From NCBI GenBank assembly GCA_020348625.1, contig CP070752.1:758728-770391 (forward strand): a stretch of 11,664 bases of DNA, written 5' to 3'. This document shows, one piece after another, positions 1 to 8,615 of this stretch; within the stretch, counting starts at the first letter, position 1; each line of letters begins with the position of its first letter. Origin of the DNA: Deltaproteobacteria bacterium. Its GTDB lineage: Bacteria > Desulfobacterota > DSM-4660 > Desulfatiglandales > B25-G16. The translations under genes and the position numbers were made by a program. Below the pieces are notes generated by a model. It saw only the letters and a program-made list of their open reading frames with translations, made no database searches and had not been told where the DNA came from.

Positions 1-418
1 GGGTTTGAACGTAATCGACTCCATCAATGTCACGCCAGGTGCCAAGGCCGATTACCGGCTTACCAATCTTGAGGGCAAGGCCGATCTCTGAAAGGGTCCC
101 AAATCCACCTGCAATCGCTATAACCACGTCCGAGGCCCTCACCACTAGCACATTACGTGCCTCCCCCATCCCTGTCGGAATGGCAAGGGTAGTATAGGGA
201 TTCGCTGATTCCCTTTCGGTGCCGGGCAGCAGACCGACGGTAATACCACCTCTCTCAAGGCAACCCTTAGCAGCCCCTTCCATCACTCCACCCAAACCAC
301 CGCAGATAAGAACCCACCCCCTCTCGCCGATGATACGGCCCACATCGTAAGCGGTTTTGTAGATCTCCACAGGGCAGTCCCCTGCTCCGATGACGCCAAT
401 ATGAGTTCTGTTGTTCAT
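1..418 (-). CDS. TIGR00725/LOG-like Rossmann-fold protein (3' end beyond window)
   Basis: This gene starts at an ATG (416-418) and runs off the left edge, leaving 139 visible residues; related proteins are about 160-170 aa, so little is missing. An SD-like GGTGAG (425-430, minus strand) sits 6 nt before the ATG, which supports the start. The protein opens with a Rossmann-type strand and glycine loop (HIGVIGAGDCP, residues 6-16). It then has GGLGGVMEGAAKG (40-52), LLPGTERESANPY (63-75) and GGFGTLSEIGLALK (104-117). The PGT and GGxGTxxE motifs are hallmarks of the LOG/TIGR00725/lysine-decarboxylase-like superfamily. LOG members release free cytokinin-type bases from nucleoside monophosphates, but TIGR00725 proteins are generally uncharacterised and may only bind nucleotides, so no substrate is assigned. 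No signal peptide is seen, so it should be cytoplasmic. It diverges from the M23 peptidase gene across a 120-bp spacer. Confidence 0.85.
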   Translation of the reverse strand, partial: MNNRTHIGVIGAGDCPVEIYKTAYDVGRIIGERGWVLICGGLGGVMEGAAKGCLERGGITVGLLPGTERESANPYTTLAIPTGMGEARNVLVVRASDVVIAIAGGFGTLSEIGLALKIGKPVIGLGTWRDIDGVDYVQT

Positions 419-439
419 GGTTATCTCACCAAAAAACTG

Positions 440-471
440 TTGACAAAAGTACCCGCATAACCAAAGATAAG
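440..471 (+). promoter_or_regulatory. Possible promoter for the M23 peptidase gene
   Basis: A perfect TTGACA lies at 440-445 in the divergent spacer. The best -10 candidates are weak: AAAGAT (463-468) at 17-nt spacing or GATAAG (466-471) at 20 nt. The position suits transcription of the M23 gene at 539. The -35 box is convincing but the -10 is not, so this is a tentative call. Confidence 0.3.
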
Positions 472-538
472 TCGAAAAATTTGGAGGTGCCACGCGCTTG
501 CGTGCGGGGCTCTGGGTAGAACAACAAAATACGGTTAA

Positions 539-1945
539 ATGGAGGAAATGAAAAAGTCAAGCATTAAAAGCTTACGGTTCGTCATAGCCCTGTTGCCAGC
601 AATTGTCATTGTGGTGATCTTGATATGGTTCCTCGCTTCTATCTTCGAAGGCGAAAAACCGAAGGCCGAGTTGTCGCCTCTGCCCGAGTATCTGAGCGGG
701 AGCGTTGCTTTTGCCGTTACGGTTTCAGACACAAAGATGGGGCTCAGAGCGGCAAGGGTGAGCATAAAACAGGAAGGTCCTGCCAGTATCGTCCTTGAGA
801 AAGCCTTTCCCTATAATGGGCTCTTGAACAAGAAGGGGATACATTCCTTTCAGGAGGAGTTCATGGTCGATCCATCAAAGCTGAACCTGGTGCAAGGGCA
901 GGCCAGCCTCGTTGTGGAAGCTCATGATTTTTCAAAAAGAAGAGGGGGAGATGGCAATCTAGCGATCGTTGAGCACACGATGGTGGTGGACACGATGCCC
1001 CCCTCAGTAGCCCCCTTGACGACTAACCATAATGTTAATATCGGAGGCTCAGGCCTTATCATTTACAAGGTATCATCTGATGTCGTCGAAAGTGGTATTC
1101 TCGCAAATGATCTGCTCTTTCCTGGTATGCCATACATGAATGATCCGGGTGAAGGAATACATATTTGCTACTTCGCGCTCCCCTACTCCGCAAGTAGGGA
1201 CACTCCGCTCCGTCTTTGGGCCAAAGACAGGGCCGATAATGAGACGAGAAAGCCCTTTTTTCACCACATACGGCAGAGCCGCTTTCGCAAGGATACCGTT
1301 AGGATTTCAGACCGACTCATGGAGGGCATGATCTCTTCTTTCCGGCCCGATATCTTCAAACCAGGATCCAGTACTGTTGAGAAGTACTTATTTCTTAACA
1401 AAGAGCTGAGAGAAGAGAACCACCACCTTCTCCAGGAACTCTGTCAATCTCCGACTGAGGAGAAGCTATGGGATGGGCCCTGGCTAAGAATGAAAAATTC
1501 TGCTACTATGGCAAATTTCGGCGACAAGAGGGCTTACTATTACAAGGGTAAACTGGTGGACGAAGCAGTTCACCTTGGGATAGACCTGGCTTCGTTGGCC
1601 AGATCACCTGTTGAAGCGAGCAATAATGGTAGAGTTGTGTTTGCTCAGGATCTTGGTATCTATGGTAAAACCGTTGTGATTGATCACGGTCAGGGGCTCT
1701 ATACCATGTATGGTCACCTTAGCAGCATTGAGGTAACGGTTGACCAAACAGTGATGAAAGGGGAACCGATCGGAACCAGTGGTACTACAGGTCTGGCGAC
1801 CGGCGATCACCTTCACTTCGGATTCTTGGTTCACGGCATCCCTGTGAACCCGATAGAATGGTGGGACGACCACTGGATAAGGGACAATGTGGAGAGAAAG
1901 CTTGCCACGCTTGCCCCATACAATGAAGGTAAAAAAGGCTCATAG
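539..1945 (+). CDS. Membrane-anchored M23 (LytM-type) metallopeptidase
   Basis: This 468-aa protein is probably a zinc endopeptidase, or an M23-fold regulator, acting on peptidoglycan on the outer face of the cytoplasmic membrane. A single hydrophobic segment at about residues 13-33, after a short Lys-rich start (MEEMKKSS), looks like an uncleaved anchor. Residues about 40-260 are strand-rich and not recognised. A short charged helical stretch follows at about 285-305. The M23 domain is C-terminal. Zinc ligands of the HxxxD motif are H345 and D349, a conserved His lies in YGHLSS (H393), and the HxH motif is H424/H426 in GDHLHFGF. All four conserved catalytic positions are present, so enzymatic activity is plausible. 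The start is uncertain between ATG 539 and ATG 548: GGAGG (541-545) lies between them but only 2 nt before the second. The gene stands alone between the LOG-like gene and the small protein gene. Confidence 0.9.
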   Translation: MEEMKKSSIKSLRFVIALLPAIVIVVILIWFLASIFEGEKPKAELSPLPEYLSGSVAFAVTVSDTKMGLRAARVSIKQEGPASIVLEKAFPYNGLLNKKGIHSFQEEFMVDPSKLNLVQGQASLVVEAHDFSKRRGGDGNLAIVEHTMVVDTMPPSVAPLTTNHNVNIGGSGLIIYKVSSDVVESGILANDLLFPGMPYMNDPGEGIHICYFALPYSASRDTPLRLWAKDRADNETRKPFFHHIRQSRFRKDTVRISDRLMEGMISSFRPDIFKPGSSTVEKYLFLNKELREENHHLLQELCQSPTEEKLWDGPWLRMKNSATMANFGDKRAYYYKGKLVDEAVHLGIDLASLARSPVEASNNGRVVFAQDLGIYGKTVVIDHGQGLYTMYGHLSSIEVTVDQTVMKGEPIGTSGTTGLATGDHLHFGFLVHGIPVNPIEWWDDHWIRDNVERKLATLAPYNEGKKGS

Positions 1946-2110
1946 GAGCAGTTCCCATACCCAAGAATTCCTTTGGCAAGAAGAACGATTCACGGCTCAG
2001 GGGCTGCCGGTGTCAGCACGGCCACTGTAAGATATGAGCTTCAGGTGACATCATCAAAAACTTCTGGATCCATATCCCAAAACCAGCCCTCTGCAAGACT
2101 GGAGGCATGC

Positions 2111-2362
2111 TTGAAGATCGACACCCGCTTAAAGGTCATCCATGTTAGTTGTTATTCAGGATACAGGGCGGATGAGCGGCCGGTCAATTTCAACCTTCGC
2201 GGAAGGAAGCTCGTGGTGGAGGAGATTATTGACCGGTGGTACGGGCCTCATAACAGCTTCTTCAAGGTTTTAGCAGACGACAAAAAGGTCTATCTGATCA
2301 AGTACGACCAGGATGACGATCTGTGGACTCTGGAAAAGATCATGGGCTTAAAGTCGGGGTGA
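2111..2362 (+). CDS. Small conserved protein of unknown function
   Basis: I prefer the TTG at 2111, giving 83 aa, because a perfect GGAGG (2101-2105) lies 5 nt upstream. An in-frame ATG at 1973 would add 46 low-complexity residues that do not look like protein and has no ribosome-binding site. The core reads like a compact beta-rich domain: [13 protein letters not shown], then [29 protein letters not shown] and DDLWTLEKI. It has no signal peptide, membrane segment or known catalytic motif. Short proteins with this pattern (a VSCYSGYR opening, xxVxEIIDRW, a FKVxxDDxxxYLI strand pair) occur as conserved hypotheticals in Desulfobacterota-like genomes, from memory. Its last 15 bases overlap the uvrB 3' end in convergent orientation. 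No function is assigned. Confidence 0.7.
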   Translation: MKIDTRLKVIHVSCYSGYRADERPVNFNLRGRKLVVEEIIDRWYGPHNSFFKVLADDKKVYLIKYDQDDDLWTLEKIMGLKSG

Positions 2363-4363
2363 ATCCTTATAGTCCAATTCTTTTCTTTCTAGGAGAAAGA
2401 TGCGATCCCTGATTCGAGCTGCCTCTTCAAAGTCCAACTTTTTGGCTGCACGGTCCATCTGTTTTCTAAGAGACTTTAGTTCCTTCAGCATCAGGTCAGG
2501 GGAAAGGTATTCCTCTTCTGCCTCTGACGCAGTGGATAGGTCTACGTAGTCTGCTTCATAGACCGAGTTCAAGATGTCTGAAATGTCTTTCTTTATTGAC
2601 TCCGGCGTGATCCCGTGCAATTTGTTGAAGCTTTTCTGTAGATTCCGCCGTCTGTTTGTCTCTTGAATCGCTCTTGTCATTGAGGAGGTCATCTCATCGG
2701 CATAAAAAATGACCTGTCCGTCCACATTTCTGGCAGCGCGCCCGCAGGTCTGGATGAGAGACCTCTCAGATCGTAAGAAGCCCTCCTTATCCGCATCAAA
2801 TATGGCTACGAGCGAAACCTCAGGAAGATCCAATCCTTCCCTTAAGAGGTTTACACCAATAAGCACATCAAAGACTCCGAGCCTTAGGTCTCTTATGATC
2901 TCGGTCCGTTCAATAGTGGTGATATCAGAATGGAGATATCTCACCTTGATACCTAATTCCGCATAGTACTCGGTAAGATCTTCAGCCATCGCCTTGGTGA
3001 GAGTAGTAACCAGGATGCGTTGACCTCTTTTGATTACTTCTCTCATAGCGCTCAGAAGGTTGTCTACCTGGTTGGTTGCCGGTTTGACCAAGATCTTCGG
3101 GTCAATGAGGCCCGTGGGTCTGATGATCTGTTCCACTACATGTGTTGCCTTTTCCAGTTCATAGGGGCCTGGGGTCGCAGAGACATAGATCCTCTGGTTG
3201 ACTCGGGACTCGAATTCCTCGAATTTCAAAGGTCTATTGTCGAGCGCGGAAGGAAGACGAAAGCCGAATTCCACGAGTGTTTCCTTTCTGGACCTATCGC
3301 CCCGATACATCCCTGCAAGTTGAGGAACTGTGATGTGGCTTTCATCCAAAATGATGAGGGAGTTATCCGGGAAATAGTCAAGAAGCGTTGGGGGAGGCTC
3401 GCCGGTTCGCCTTCCCGTTTGATGTCTGGAGTAGTTCTCAATTCCGTGGCAATAACCCATTTCTTCAATCATTTCCAAATCATAGAGTGTTCTCTCTTCT
3501 ATCCTCTGTGCTTCAATCCATTTCTGTTGTTCCTTGAAAAACTCAATCCTCTCCTCCAGCTCTTCTCTGATATGCTGAATTGCCTCTTGTCGCCGTGGTA
3601 CCGTTGTCACATAGTGGCTGGCAGGGTATATGGCAGCCCGATTGAGTTCCCCCATGACCTTACCGGTGAGCGGATCGATCTCTTGTATAGATTCGACTGC
3701 GTCTCCAAAGAATGTTAATCGAACAGACGAGTAATCTTCGTATGCCGGATAGATATCGACTACATCACCCCTGACCCTAAAAGATGAGCGATGGAAATCA
3801 TAATCACTCCTTTCGTAGTGTATCTCAACGAGCTTTTTGAGCACTTCCTCGCGGTTAATAGAACCACCCTTTTCCACGTAGAGGAGCATACCATGATAGG
3901 CCTCGGGAGAACCAAGTCCGTAAATACAAGATACGCTTGCTACGATGATAACATCGTCCCTGTCGAAGAGTGACCTTGTGGCTGAGTGCCGCATCTTGTC
4001 AATATGTTCGTTTATGGAGGCATCCTTCTGTATATAGGTATCGGTTTGAGGTACATAAGCTTCAGGTTGATAGTAATCGTAATAGCTGACGAAATACTCA
4101 ACCGCGGTATGGGGAAAAAGGTTCTTGAACTCGCCGTAAAGTTGGGCAGCGAGGGTTTTGTTGGGAGCGATAACAAGGGTTGGTTTTTGGACTCTCGCTA
4201 CCACATTAGCAATAGTAAAGGTCTTTCCTGACCCCGTCACGCCAATCAAAACCTGGTGCTCGAGCCCCTCTTGCAGCCCCTGGGAAAGGGCATCGATTGC
4301 GTGGTGTTGATCACCTTCTGGTTCAAACGAAGAAACTAGTTCAAAAGTCCTGTTTCTGGCCAA
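2348..4363 (-). CDS. uvrB: Excinuclease ABC subunit B
   Basis: UvrB is the damage-verifying helicase-like ATPase of nucleotide excision repair. It is loaded by UvrA and then recruits UvrC. Numbered from TTG 4363 (671 aa, normal family length), the features are Walker A GVTGSGKT (41-48), the beta-hairpin that probes damaged DNA with its Tyr-rich [10 protein letters not shown] (about 94-103), DESH Walker B (340-343), VSATP (about 394-398), motif [11 protein letters not shown] (538-546), and a C-terminal UVR domain (about 626-660) that contacts UvrC. An in-frame TTG at 4393 would add 10 residues, but the purine-rich GGGGAGGTGAGG tract lies downstream of it and 11 nt upstream of TTG 4363. The later TTG therefore fits both the ribosome-binding site and the family N-terminus. 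It is last in the minus-strand array, 158 bp after cysS, so it may have its own promoter; none is obvious. Confidence 0.97.
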   Translation of the reverse strand: MARNRTFELVSSFEPEGDQHHAIDALSQGLQEGLEHQVLIGVTGSGKTFTIANVVARVQKPTLVIAPNKTLAAQLYGEFKNLFPHTAVEYFVSYYDYYQPEAYVPQTDTYIQKDASINEHIDKMRHSATRSLFDRDDVIIVASVSCIYGLGSPEAYHGMLLYVEKGGSINREEVLKKLVEIHYERSDYDFHRSSFRVRGDVVDIYPAYEDYSSVRLTFFGDAVESIQEIDPLTGKVMGELNRAAIYPASHYVTTVPRRQEAIQHIREELEERIEFFKEQQKWIEAQRIEERTLYDLEMIEEMGYCHGIENYSRHQTGRRTGEPPPTLLDYFPDNSLIILDESHITVPQLAGMYRGDRSRKETLVEFGFRLPSALDNRPLKFEEFESRVNQRIYVSATPGPYELEKATHVVEQIIRPTGLIDPKILVKPATNQVDNLLSAMREVIKRGQRILVTTLTKAMAEDLTEYYAELGIKVRYLHSDITTIERTEIIRDLRLGVFDVLIGVNLLREGLDLPEVSLVAIFDADKEGFLRSERSLIQTCGRAARNVDGQVIFYADEMTSSMTRAIQETNRRRNLQKSFNKLHGITPESIKKDISDILNSVYEADYVDLSTASEAEEEYLSPDLMLKELKSLRKQMDRAAKKLDFEEAARIRDRIFLLERKELDYKDSPRL

Positions 4364-4521
4364 TTTGACTCTTACCTCACCTCCCCTTTTCAACGTTTAT
4401 GGCGAAATCGTCATTAATTTCTGATGTTATAGTTAGGCTTCTTGCGAAGTACCTCGTCTGCTTAAGGGGTAATTCCTTCTTAATGCAGAGAAAATAGAGG
4501 AAAGCGGAAGACTAGAGGAGC

Positions 4522-5988
4522 TCATTCACGCCTTTCAATCCTTGGTCGCCATGTTGTCCCTTTAGAACCATCCTCAAGAACAATGCCTCTTTGTTGTAAT
4601 TCCTCTCTAATCCTGTCTGCCTTAACCCAATCCTTGTTCTTGCGCGCCTCGTTTCTCTCGTCTATCATGCTCTCAATCTCCGGAGCACTTATTTCAGAAG
4701 TGGGCCCGGCTATTTCGCTGAAGAACGTATCCACAGGTAACTCAAAAAGACCCATGATCTTGCCGCAATCAAGGATATCGCTTCTGTCCCTGAGCAGCTG
4801 AGGCCTCATGTCGTCTATTAAGGATGAAGAATCGATCAACCTATTTATCTCCCTCACTTTATCGAAAACGAGCCCTAGTGCTCCTGCGGTATTGAGGTCA
4901 TCATCCATTATTTCGATAAACCGAGCTTTGAAGTCACTCTTTTCGTCGTTAGCGAGAAGCGGGCGGGTTGTCTCTTCTATCGGAAGTTCCCGATGGCCAA
5001 GCATTTCATCCAGGCGTTGCAGTGTCCTGTAGATCCTGACAAGCCCAGATTTGGCCTCAAAGATGCCAGCCCGAGAGAAATCCAGCGGACTCCGGTAATG
5101 TTTTGAGAGCAGGAAAAGCCTTAGCTCCTGTGGGTGATATGCTCTCAGGGCATCCCTTATCGTGATGAAGTTGCCCAGGGATTTAGACATTTTTTCCGAT
5201 TCGACAGTTAAGAAGCCATTGTGTACCCAATAGTTGGCGAAGTTGGAGCCGTTGGCTGCCATTGCCTGGGCCCTTTCGTTTTCATGGTGCGGGAATATCA
5301 GGTCTCTGCCCCCACCATGTATGTCGAAATTGGCGCCCAGGTATTTAGAGCTCATAACTGAGCATTCCATATGCCACCCCGGTCTCCCCTCACCCCACGG
5401 GCTCTTCCACTTGGGCTCACCTGGCTTTGCGCTTTTCCAGAGGATAAAATCCAATGGATTCCTTTTCTTTTCATCCACGGCGATCCGAGCACCCGCGATC
5501 ATATCCTCGAGGTTCCGGCCCGAGAGTTGGCCATACTGGTCAAAGGTATCAACGGAGAAGTAGACATCACCATCCACGACGTAGGCATGGCCTTTGCCCA
5601 CCAGTCGGCTCACCATATCTATCATATCATCAATATGTTCGGTGGCCCTTGGCTCAATATCCGCATCGAGCACACCTAAAGCGCTCATGTCTTCGTAAAA
5701 GGCATGTATGTATTTCTCGGCCAGGCTTGCTGTGTCCTCGCCAGTCTGCCTTGCACGTTCAATGATTTTGTCATCCACGTCGGTGAAATTGCGCACATAG
5801 GTGACGGAATATCCCCTACCTCTCACGTATCTGACCAAGACATCGAATACAATTGCCGAGCGAGCGTGACCGATATGACACAGGTCATACACGGTAACGC
5901 CACAAACATATATCCCAACCTGTCCCTCTCGTATGGGGCGAAAGACTTCCTTTTTTCGGGTTGCGGAGTTATATAACCTAAAAGACAT
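4522..5988 (-). CDS. cysS: Cysteinyl-tRNA synthetase
   Basis: This is a cytoplasmic class I aminoacyl-tRNA synthetase that charges tRNA-Cys with cysteine using ATP. The 488-aa protein is full length. The ATP-binding HIGH motif is HIGHARS (38-44) and the second signature is KMSKS (266-270). The zinc ligands that select cysteine are all present at the expected places: C29 in YVCGVTVYD, C209 in GWHMECS, and H234 and E238 in PHHENERAQ. The DALR-type and C-terminal tRNA-binding region follows. The ATG has AAGGA 8 nt upstream. It follows ispF by 50 bp on the same strand; ispF-cysS adjacency is common in bacteria, and the two are probably cotranscribed. Confidence 0.98.
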   Translation of the reverse strand: MSFRLYNSATRKKEVFRPIREGQVGIYVCGVTVYDLCHIGHARSAIVFDVLVRYVRGRGYSVTYVRNFTDVDDKIIERARQTGEDTASLAEKYIHAFYEDMSALGVLDADIEPRATEHIDDMIDMVSRLVGKGHAYVVDGDVYFSVDTFDQYGQLSGRNLEDMIAGARIAVDEKKRNPLDFILWKSAKPGEPKWKSPWGEGRPGWHMECSVMSSKYLGANFDIHGGGRDLIFPHHENERAQAMAANGSNFANYWVHNGFLTVESEKMSKSLGNFITIRDALRAYHPQELRLFLLSKHYRSPLDFSRAGIFEAKSGLVRIYRTLQRLDEMLGHRELPIEETTRPLLANDEKSDFKARFIEIMDDDLNTAGALGLVFDKVREINRLIDSSSLIDDMRPQLLRDRSDILDCGKIMGLFELPVDTFFSEIAGPTSEISAPEIESMIDERNEARKNKDWVKADRIREELQQRGIVLEDGSKGTTWRPRIERRE

Positions 5989-6038
5989 TAGGCCGTTCCT
6001 TCAGAAGCTTTCGTGCTCAGCCCACGTTCAGGTTTTCG

Positions 6039-6524
6039 TCATTTTCCTAAGAGGCTCACTACTGCGCAAGCAGCAATTCCCTCTTCTCGTCCACAGAATC
6101 CCAGTCCTTCGGTAGTAGTGGCCTTAACATTGACGGCACAGGGCTCGTCAAGGACGTTTTTTATCGTCTCTTCCATAGCCCCCAGATAAGCAGCTAGCTT
6201 TGGTTTTTGCGCAATAATACTGGCATCGAGGTTGTTAAGACTGAACCCCTCTTCATGGGCAAGACTCACAACCTCTCTGAAAAGCATAATGCTGTCTGCG
6301 CCCCTGTATGCGGGGTCAGAGTCGGGAAAATGTTGACCAATATCACCTTTTCCAAGGGCGCCAAGAATGGCATCAATGATTGCATGTATGAGCACATCTG
6401 CATCTGAATAGCCGAGAAGACCCTTATCATATGGAATAGGTACTCCCCCCAGAATGAGATCCCTTCCCTCAACAAGCCGATGCACGTCGTAGCCGATACC
6501 AACCCTAAACACCTCTTGAGCCAT
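6039..6524 (-). CDS. ispF: 2-C-methyl-D-erythritol 2,4-cyclodiphosphate synthase
   Basis: IspF converts CDP-ME 2-phosphate to MEcPP with release of CMP, the fifth step of the MEP pathway for isoprenoids. It normally works as a soluble homotrimer. Taking ATG 6524 as the start gives 161 aa, because AGAAAGG ends 6 nt upstream; the ATG at 6530 abuts that ribosome-binding site. The zinc ligands are D13 and H15 in IGYDVHR and H47 in DADVLIHA. The family signatures LGYSDADVLIHAIIDA, DIGQHFPDSDP and KATTTEGLGFCGREEGIAA are all present. In the first one, Tyr replaces the more usual His of GHSDAD. No ispD is fused to it or adjacent in the window. It lies 20 bp downstream of the unknown conserved gene and 50 bp upstream of cysS. 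Confidence 0.97.
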   Translation of the reverse strand: MAQEVFRVGIGYDVHRLVEGRDLILGGVPIPYDKGLLGYSDADVLIHAIIDAILGALGKGDIGQHFPDSDPAYRGADSIMLFREVVSLAHEEGFSLNNLDASIIAQKPKLAAYLGAMEETIKNVLDEPCAVNVKATTTEGLGFCGREEGIAACAVVSLLGK

Positions 6525-6544
6525 TGCCATCCTTTCTGAATAAC

Positions 6545-7501
6545 CTAGGTCCTTTCTTTTTCCAATGCTTCAATGACGGCTGCCGCAAGTAAGGGAAACA
6601 TAATCTCATTGTGCCCGATAAGCGAAATTCCTTGGCCTCCCTCTGAGGTAGGCCTCTCAACCACATTGGTGGCAGGCCGATAGTGTTTTATGAAATCCAT
6701 ATCGACTGTTGTGAAATTCTTTACTTGAATTCCCATATTTCTGACCAAGGTCAGCGCCTTCAAGAACACTTCCGGCAGAATTACGGCAGAGCCCAGGTTG
6801 ATGTATACGCCGCCCTCAAGGCGCGAAACCAAGGCTGAGAAGATCCGAAAATCACGGTGAGAGGTCTCTCCTATCGCTGCTCCATCTACCTCTGGGTGAA
6901 TGTGAATAATGTCAGTTCCGATGGCCACGTGAACGGTAATGGGTATGTTCAGCCTCACTGCTCCAGCCACAACACTGTACTGGGTAAAAGGAAGAGATGC
7001 CTCGAGGATATGCTTACCCACCGAATAGCCCAATCCGTATCCCTCCTTAGCCCCTCTTTTGATTGCATTATTGAGGAACTCGCCGGTTTCACGGGCCATT
7101 CCGAATTGCCCTTCGGGAAGCCCGGAGGCAACATCTTCCGATGTAGCCCCGATCATGGCAATCTCCACATCATGAATGATACCAGCACCGTTCATTGCAA
7201 TGCCAGTCAGAATTTCTCGTTCCATCAAATCGAGGATTATGGGGCTTAATCCGATCTTAATGGTGTGAGCGCCCATAGCAAGGATGACGGTCTTATGTTC
7301 CTTTGCAGCTTTTGTCACCCTATCCACCAATGCCCTTAACTCCCTTACTGCCAAAATGCCGGGCAGTTTTTCAAACCAAACCCTCAGGTTGCCGCCTTCT
7401 GTCCAGGGTGCCCCAAAGTCCTTTATCGAAACCTTATTTGTTCTTTTTTTCAGCGGATAGGTCTTCACATCCTTCAACGATAGTGGTTTTACTAAAGCCA
7501 T
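6545..7501 (-). CDS. Conserved protein, possibly deoxyhypusine-synthase-like fold
   Basis: I recognise this as a widely conserved bacterial protein but not its function. I chose ATG 7501 (318 aa). A GTG at 7522 would add 7 residues, but its purine-rich GAGCGAGG lies downstream of it and upstream of the ATG. Striking conserved-looking blocks are GAHTIKIGLSPIILDLMERE, NGAGIIHDVEIAMIGATSED, GYGLGYSVGKHILEAS, HVAIGTDIIHIHPEVDGAA and GGVYINLGSAVILPEVFLKA. The alternating Rossmann-like strands, the GAxxxHDxE block and the late GSAVILPE block recall the deoxyhypusine synthase superfamily. I see no counterpart of its catalytic lysine motif, so the same reaction is unlikely. No signal peptide or membrane segment is visible. 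It sits directly between gmhA (59 bp upstream) and ispF (20 bp downstream) on one strand, so it is almost certainly cotranscribed. A role near sugar-phosphate or envelope precursor metabolism is only a guess. Confidence 0.8.
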   Translation of the reverse strand: MALVKPLSLKDVKTYPLKKRTNKVSIKDFGAPWTEGGNLRVWFEKLPGILAVRELRALVDRVTKAAKEHKTVILAMGAHTIKIGLSPIILDLMEREILTGIAMNGAGIIHDVEIAMIGATSEDVASGLPEGQFGMARETGEFLNNAIKRGAKEGYGLGYSVGKHILEASLPFTQYSVVAGAVRLNIPITVHVAIGTDIIHIHPEVDGAAIGETSHRDFRIFSALVSRLEGGVYINLGSAVILPEVFLKALTLVRNMGIQVKNFTTVDMDFIKHYRPATNVVERPTSEGGQGISLIGHNEIMFPLLAAAVIEALEKERT

Positions 7502-7560
7502 CGTCCTATTTGCCTCGCTCACCTGATATATTGTAAGGTCACAGCGGTTGAAGTTTGTCC

Positions 7561-8142
7561 TTAGATACCTTTTCCCTGGAAAAGCATGTGTTCTACAAGC
7601 TCGCAGATGATATGTCCTGCCAGGATATGCGCTTCTTGAATCCGAGGAGTCTGATTGCTCTCAACAACCAGGGCAAGGTCCACCAACGAAAGCATTTCTC
7701 CACCGCCTGCACCCATTAAACCAATGGTGTAAATCCCTCTATCTTTTGCTGTATTCAGAGCGCGGAGAATATTTCTCGACTTTCCGCTTGTAGATATGGC
7801 GAGCAGAACATCTTCCTCACCTCCAAGTGCTTCAATCTGTCTAGAGAAAACATCATCAAAGCTGTTATCATTGGCAATGCTTGTGATTATGGATGTATCG
7901 GTGGTAAGTGCAAGAGCCGGCAATGGAGAGCGTTCAATCTGAAACCTGTTGACGAATTCGGCTGCAATATGCTGAGCATCCGCTGCGCTCCCCCCGTTTC
8001 CACATAGCATGAGCTTTCTGGAATTCCTAAACGCATTGGAAACGACCTCGGCACAGCGTATTAGATTTGTCGAATTCTGTGTGACGAACTCTTCTACCGT
8101 CCTCTGGTTTTTTTTCAGGGCCCTTGCAATAATGTCTTGCAT
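7561..8142 (-). CDS. gmhA: Phosphoheptose isomerase (SIS domain)
   Basis: GmhA isomerises sedoheptulose 7-phosphate to D-glycero-D-manno-heptose 7-phosphate, the first step toward ADP-heptose for the LPS inner core. The 193-aa length matches the family. The SIS-domain phosphate loop is CGNGGSAADAQHIAAEF (47-63) and the second loop is LAISTSGKSRN (114-124). The zinc and catalytic set of characterised GmhA proteins can be placed: H58, E62, Q169 and H177. This separates it from SIS-type DnaA-binding DiaA proteins, although DiaA is a close paralogue. The start ATG has a weak GGGATAG about 6 nt upstream. It is the first gene of the minus-strand array and has a promoter candidate 51-77 bp upstream. 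Confidence 0.93.
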   Translation of the reverse strand: MQDIIARALKKNQRTVEEFVTQNSTNLIRCAEVVSNAFRNSRKLMLCGNGGSAADAQHIAAEFVNRFQIERSPLPALALTTDTSIITSIANDNSFDDVFSRQIEALGGEEDVLLAISTSGKSRNILRALNTAKDRGIYTIGLMGAGGGEMLSLVDLALVVESNQTPRIQEAHILAGHIICELVEHMLFQGKGI

Positions 8143-8192
8143 TTTTCTATCCCGCAGCTGTTCAGTGACTCGATTTCAAGCACCCGCCTAAC

Positions 8193-8219
8193 GTTATAAT
8201 CTCAAGCGAAATTTGTCAA
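8193..8219 (-). promoter_or_regulatory. Sigma70-like promoter for the gmhA-ispF-cysS array
   Basis: On the minus strand there is a perfect TTGACA (8214-8219) and TATAAC (8193-8198, 5 of 6 matches to the consensus) separated by 15 nt, slightly shorter than ideal. Transcription would begin near 8186, giving a leader of about 44 nt before the gmhA ATG. It is the only strong promoter-like pair I found ahead of this array. Confidence 0.5.
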
Positions 8220-8600
8220 TGTTGGATTCAGCTCGATCCAGTCTGGCTCTACATGCCTAAATATGAAATGCGATATAACTAGAAATCGATTGGAATATCT
8301 TTAACATCGGATTAATATTTAGATATTTATCAAAACAGCTTCTCAGTATAGTTAAAAGTCCAAATATTATTCTCGCCATTTCTCCTATTTTATATTGAAA
8401 TTAGCATTTCATTTTGGTAAAAGACGTGCTAAATTTAGATGGTATCAATTTATTGGCCTGTTGGAGTCTTTCCGATACACAAAGCACCTTTCGTAACCAA
8501 GGGAATCACCTTTCTTCTTAAGTGAGCTTGCACTGACTATTGCAGAGGTAAGAGAGAAATCGCGATTAAGGGGCATCATGCCGTTCGAAAACCTATAAAT
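8220..8600. other. AT-rich intergenic region between gmhA and the HU gene
   Basis: The divergent spacer between gmhA and the HU gene is about 470 bp. I see no convincing ORF, tRNA or repeat. Positions about 8260-8450 are much more AT-rich than the genes and hold several short A/T runs, as expected for promoter-proximal or nucleoid-protein-binding DNA. The HU promoter should lie here, but no -35/-10 pair stands out: TTGCAG (8540-8545) with GATTAA (8564-8569) at 18 nt is the best and it is weak. GGCATCATGCC (8572-8582) is a small palindrome of unknown meaning. Confidence 0.5.
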
Positions 8601-8615
8601 AAGGGGGTTTGAGTT

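Noticed and set aside
1973..2110. N-terminal extension of the small protein from ATG 1973
   Set aside because: No ribosome-binding site and Ser/Thr/Ala-rich composition unlike the core; TTG 2111 has a perfect SD.
3020..3718. 232-aa plus-strand ORF
   Set aside because: It is antisense to the conserved core of uvrB; the translation is Cys/Phe-rich without domains.
5234..5765. Three overlapping plus-strand ORFs
   Set aside because: They are antisense to cysS catalytic motifs and have low-complexity Ser/Arg/His composition.
8572..8595. tRNA-like GTTCGAAAACC after a palindrome upstream of the HU gene
   Set aside because: The bases flanking the T-loop-like string do not pair, and no acceptor, D or anticodon arm can be folded.
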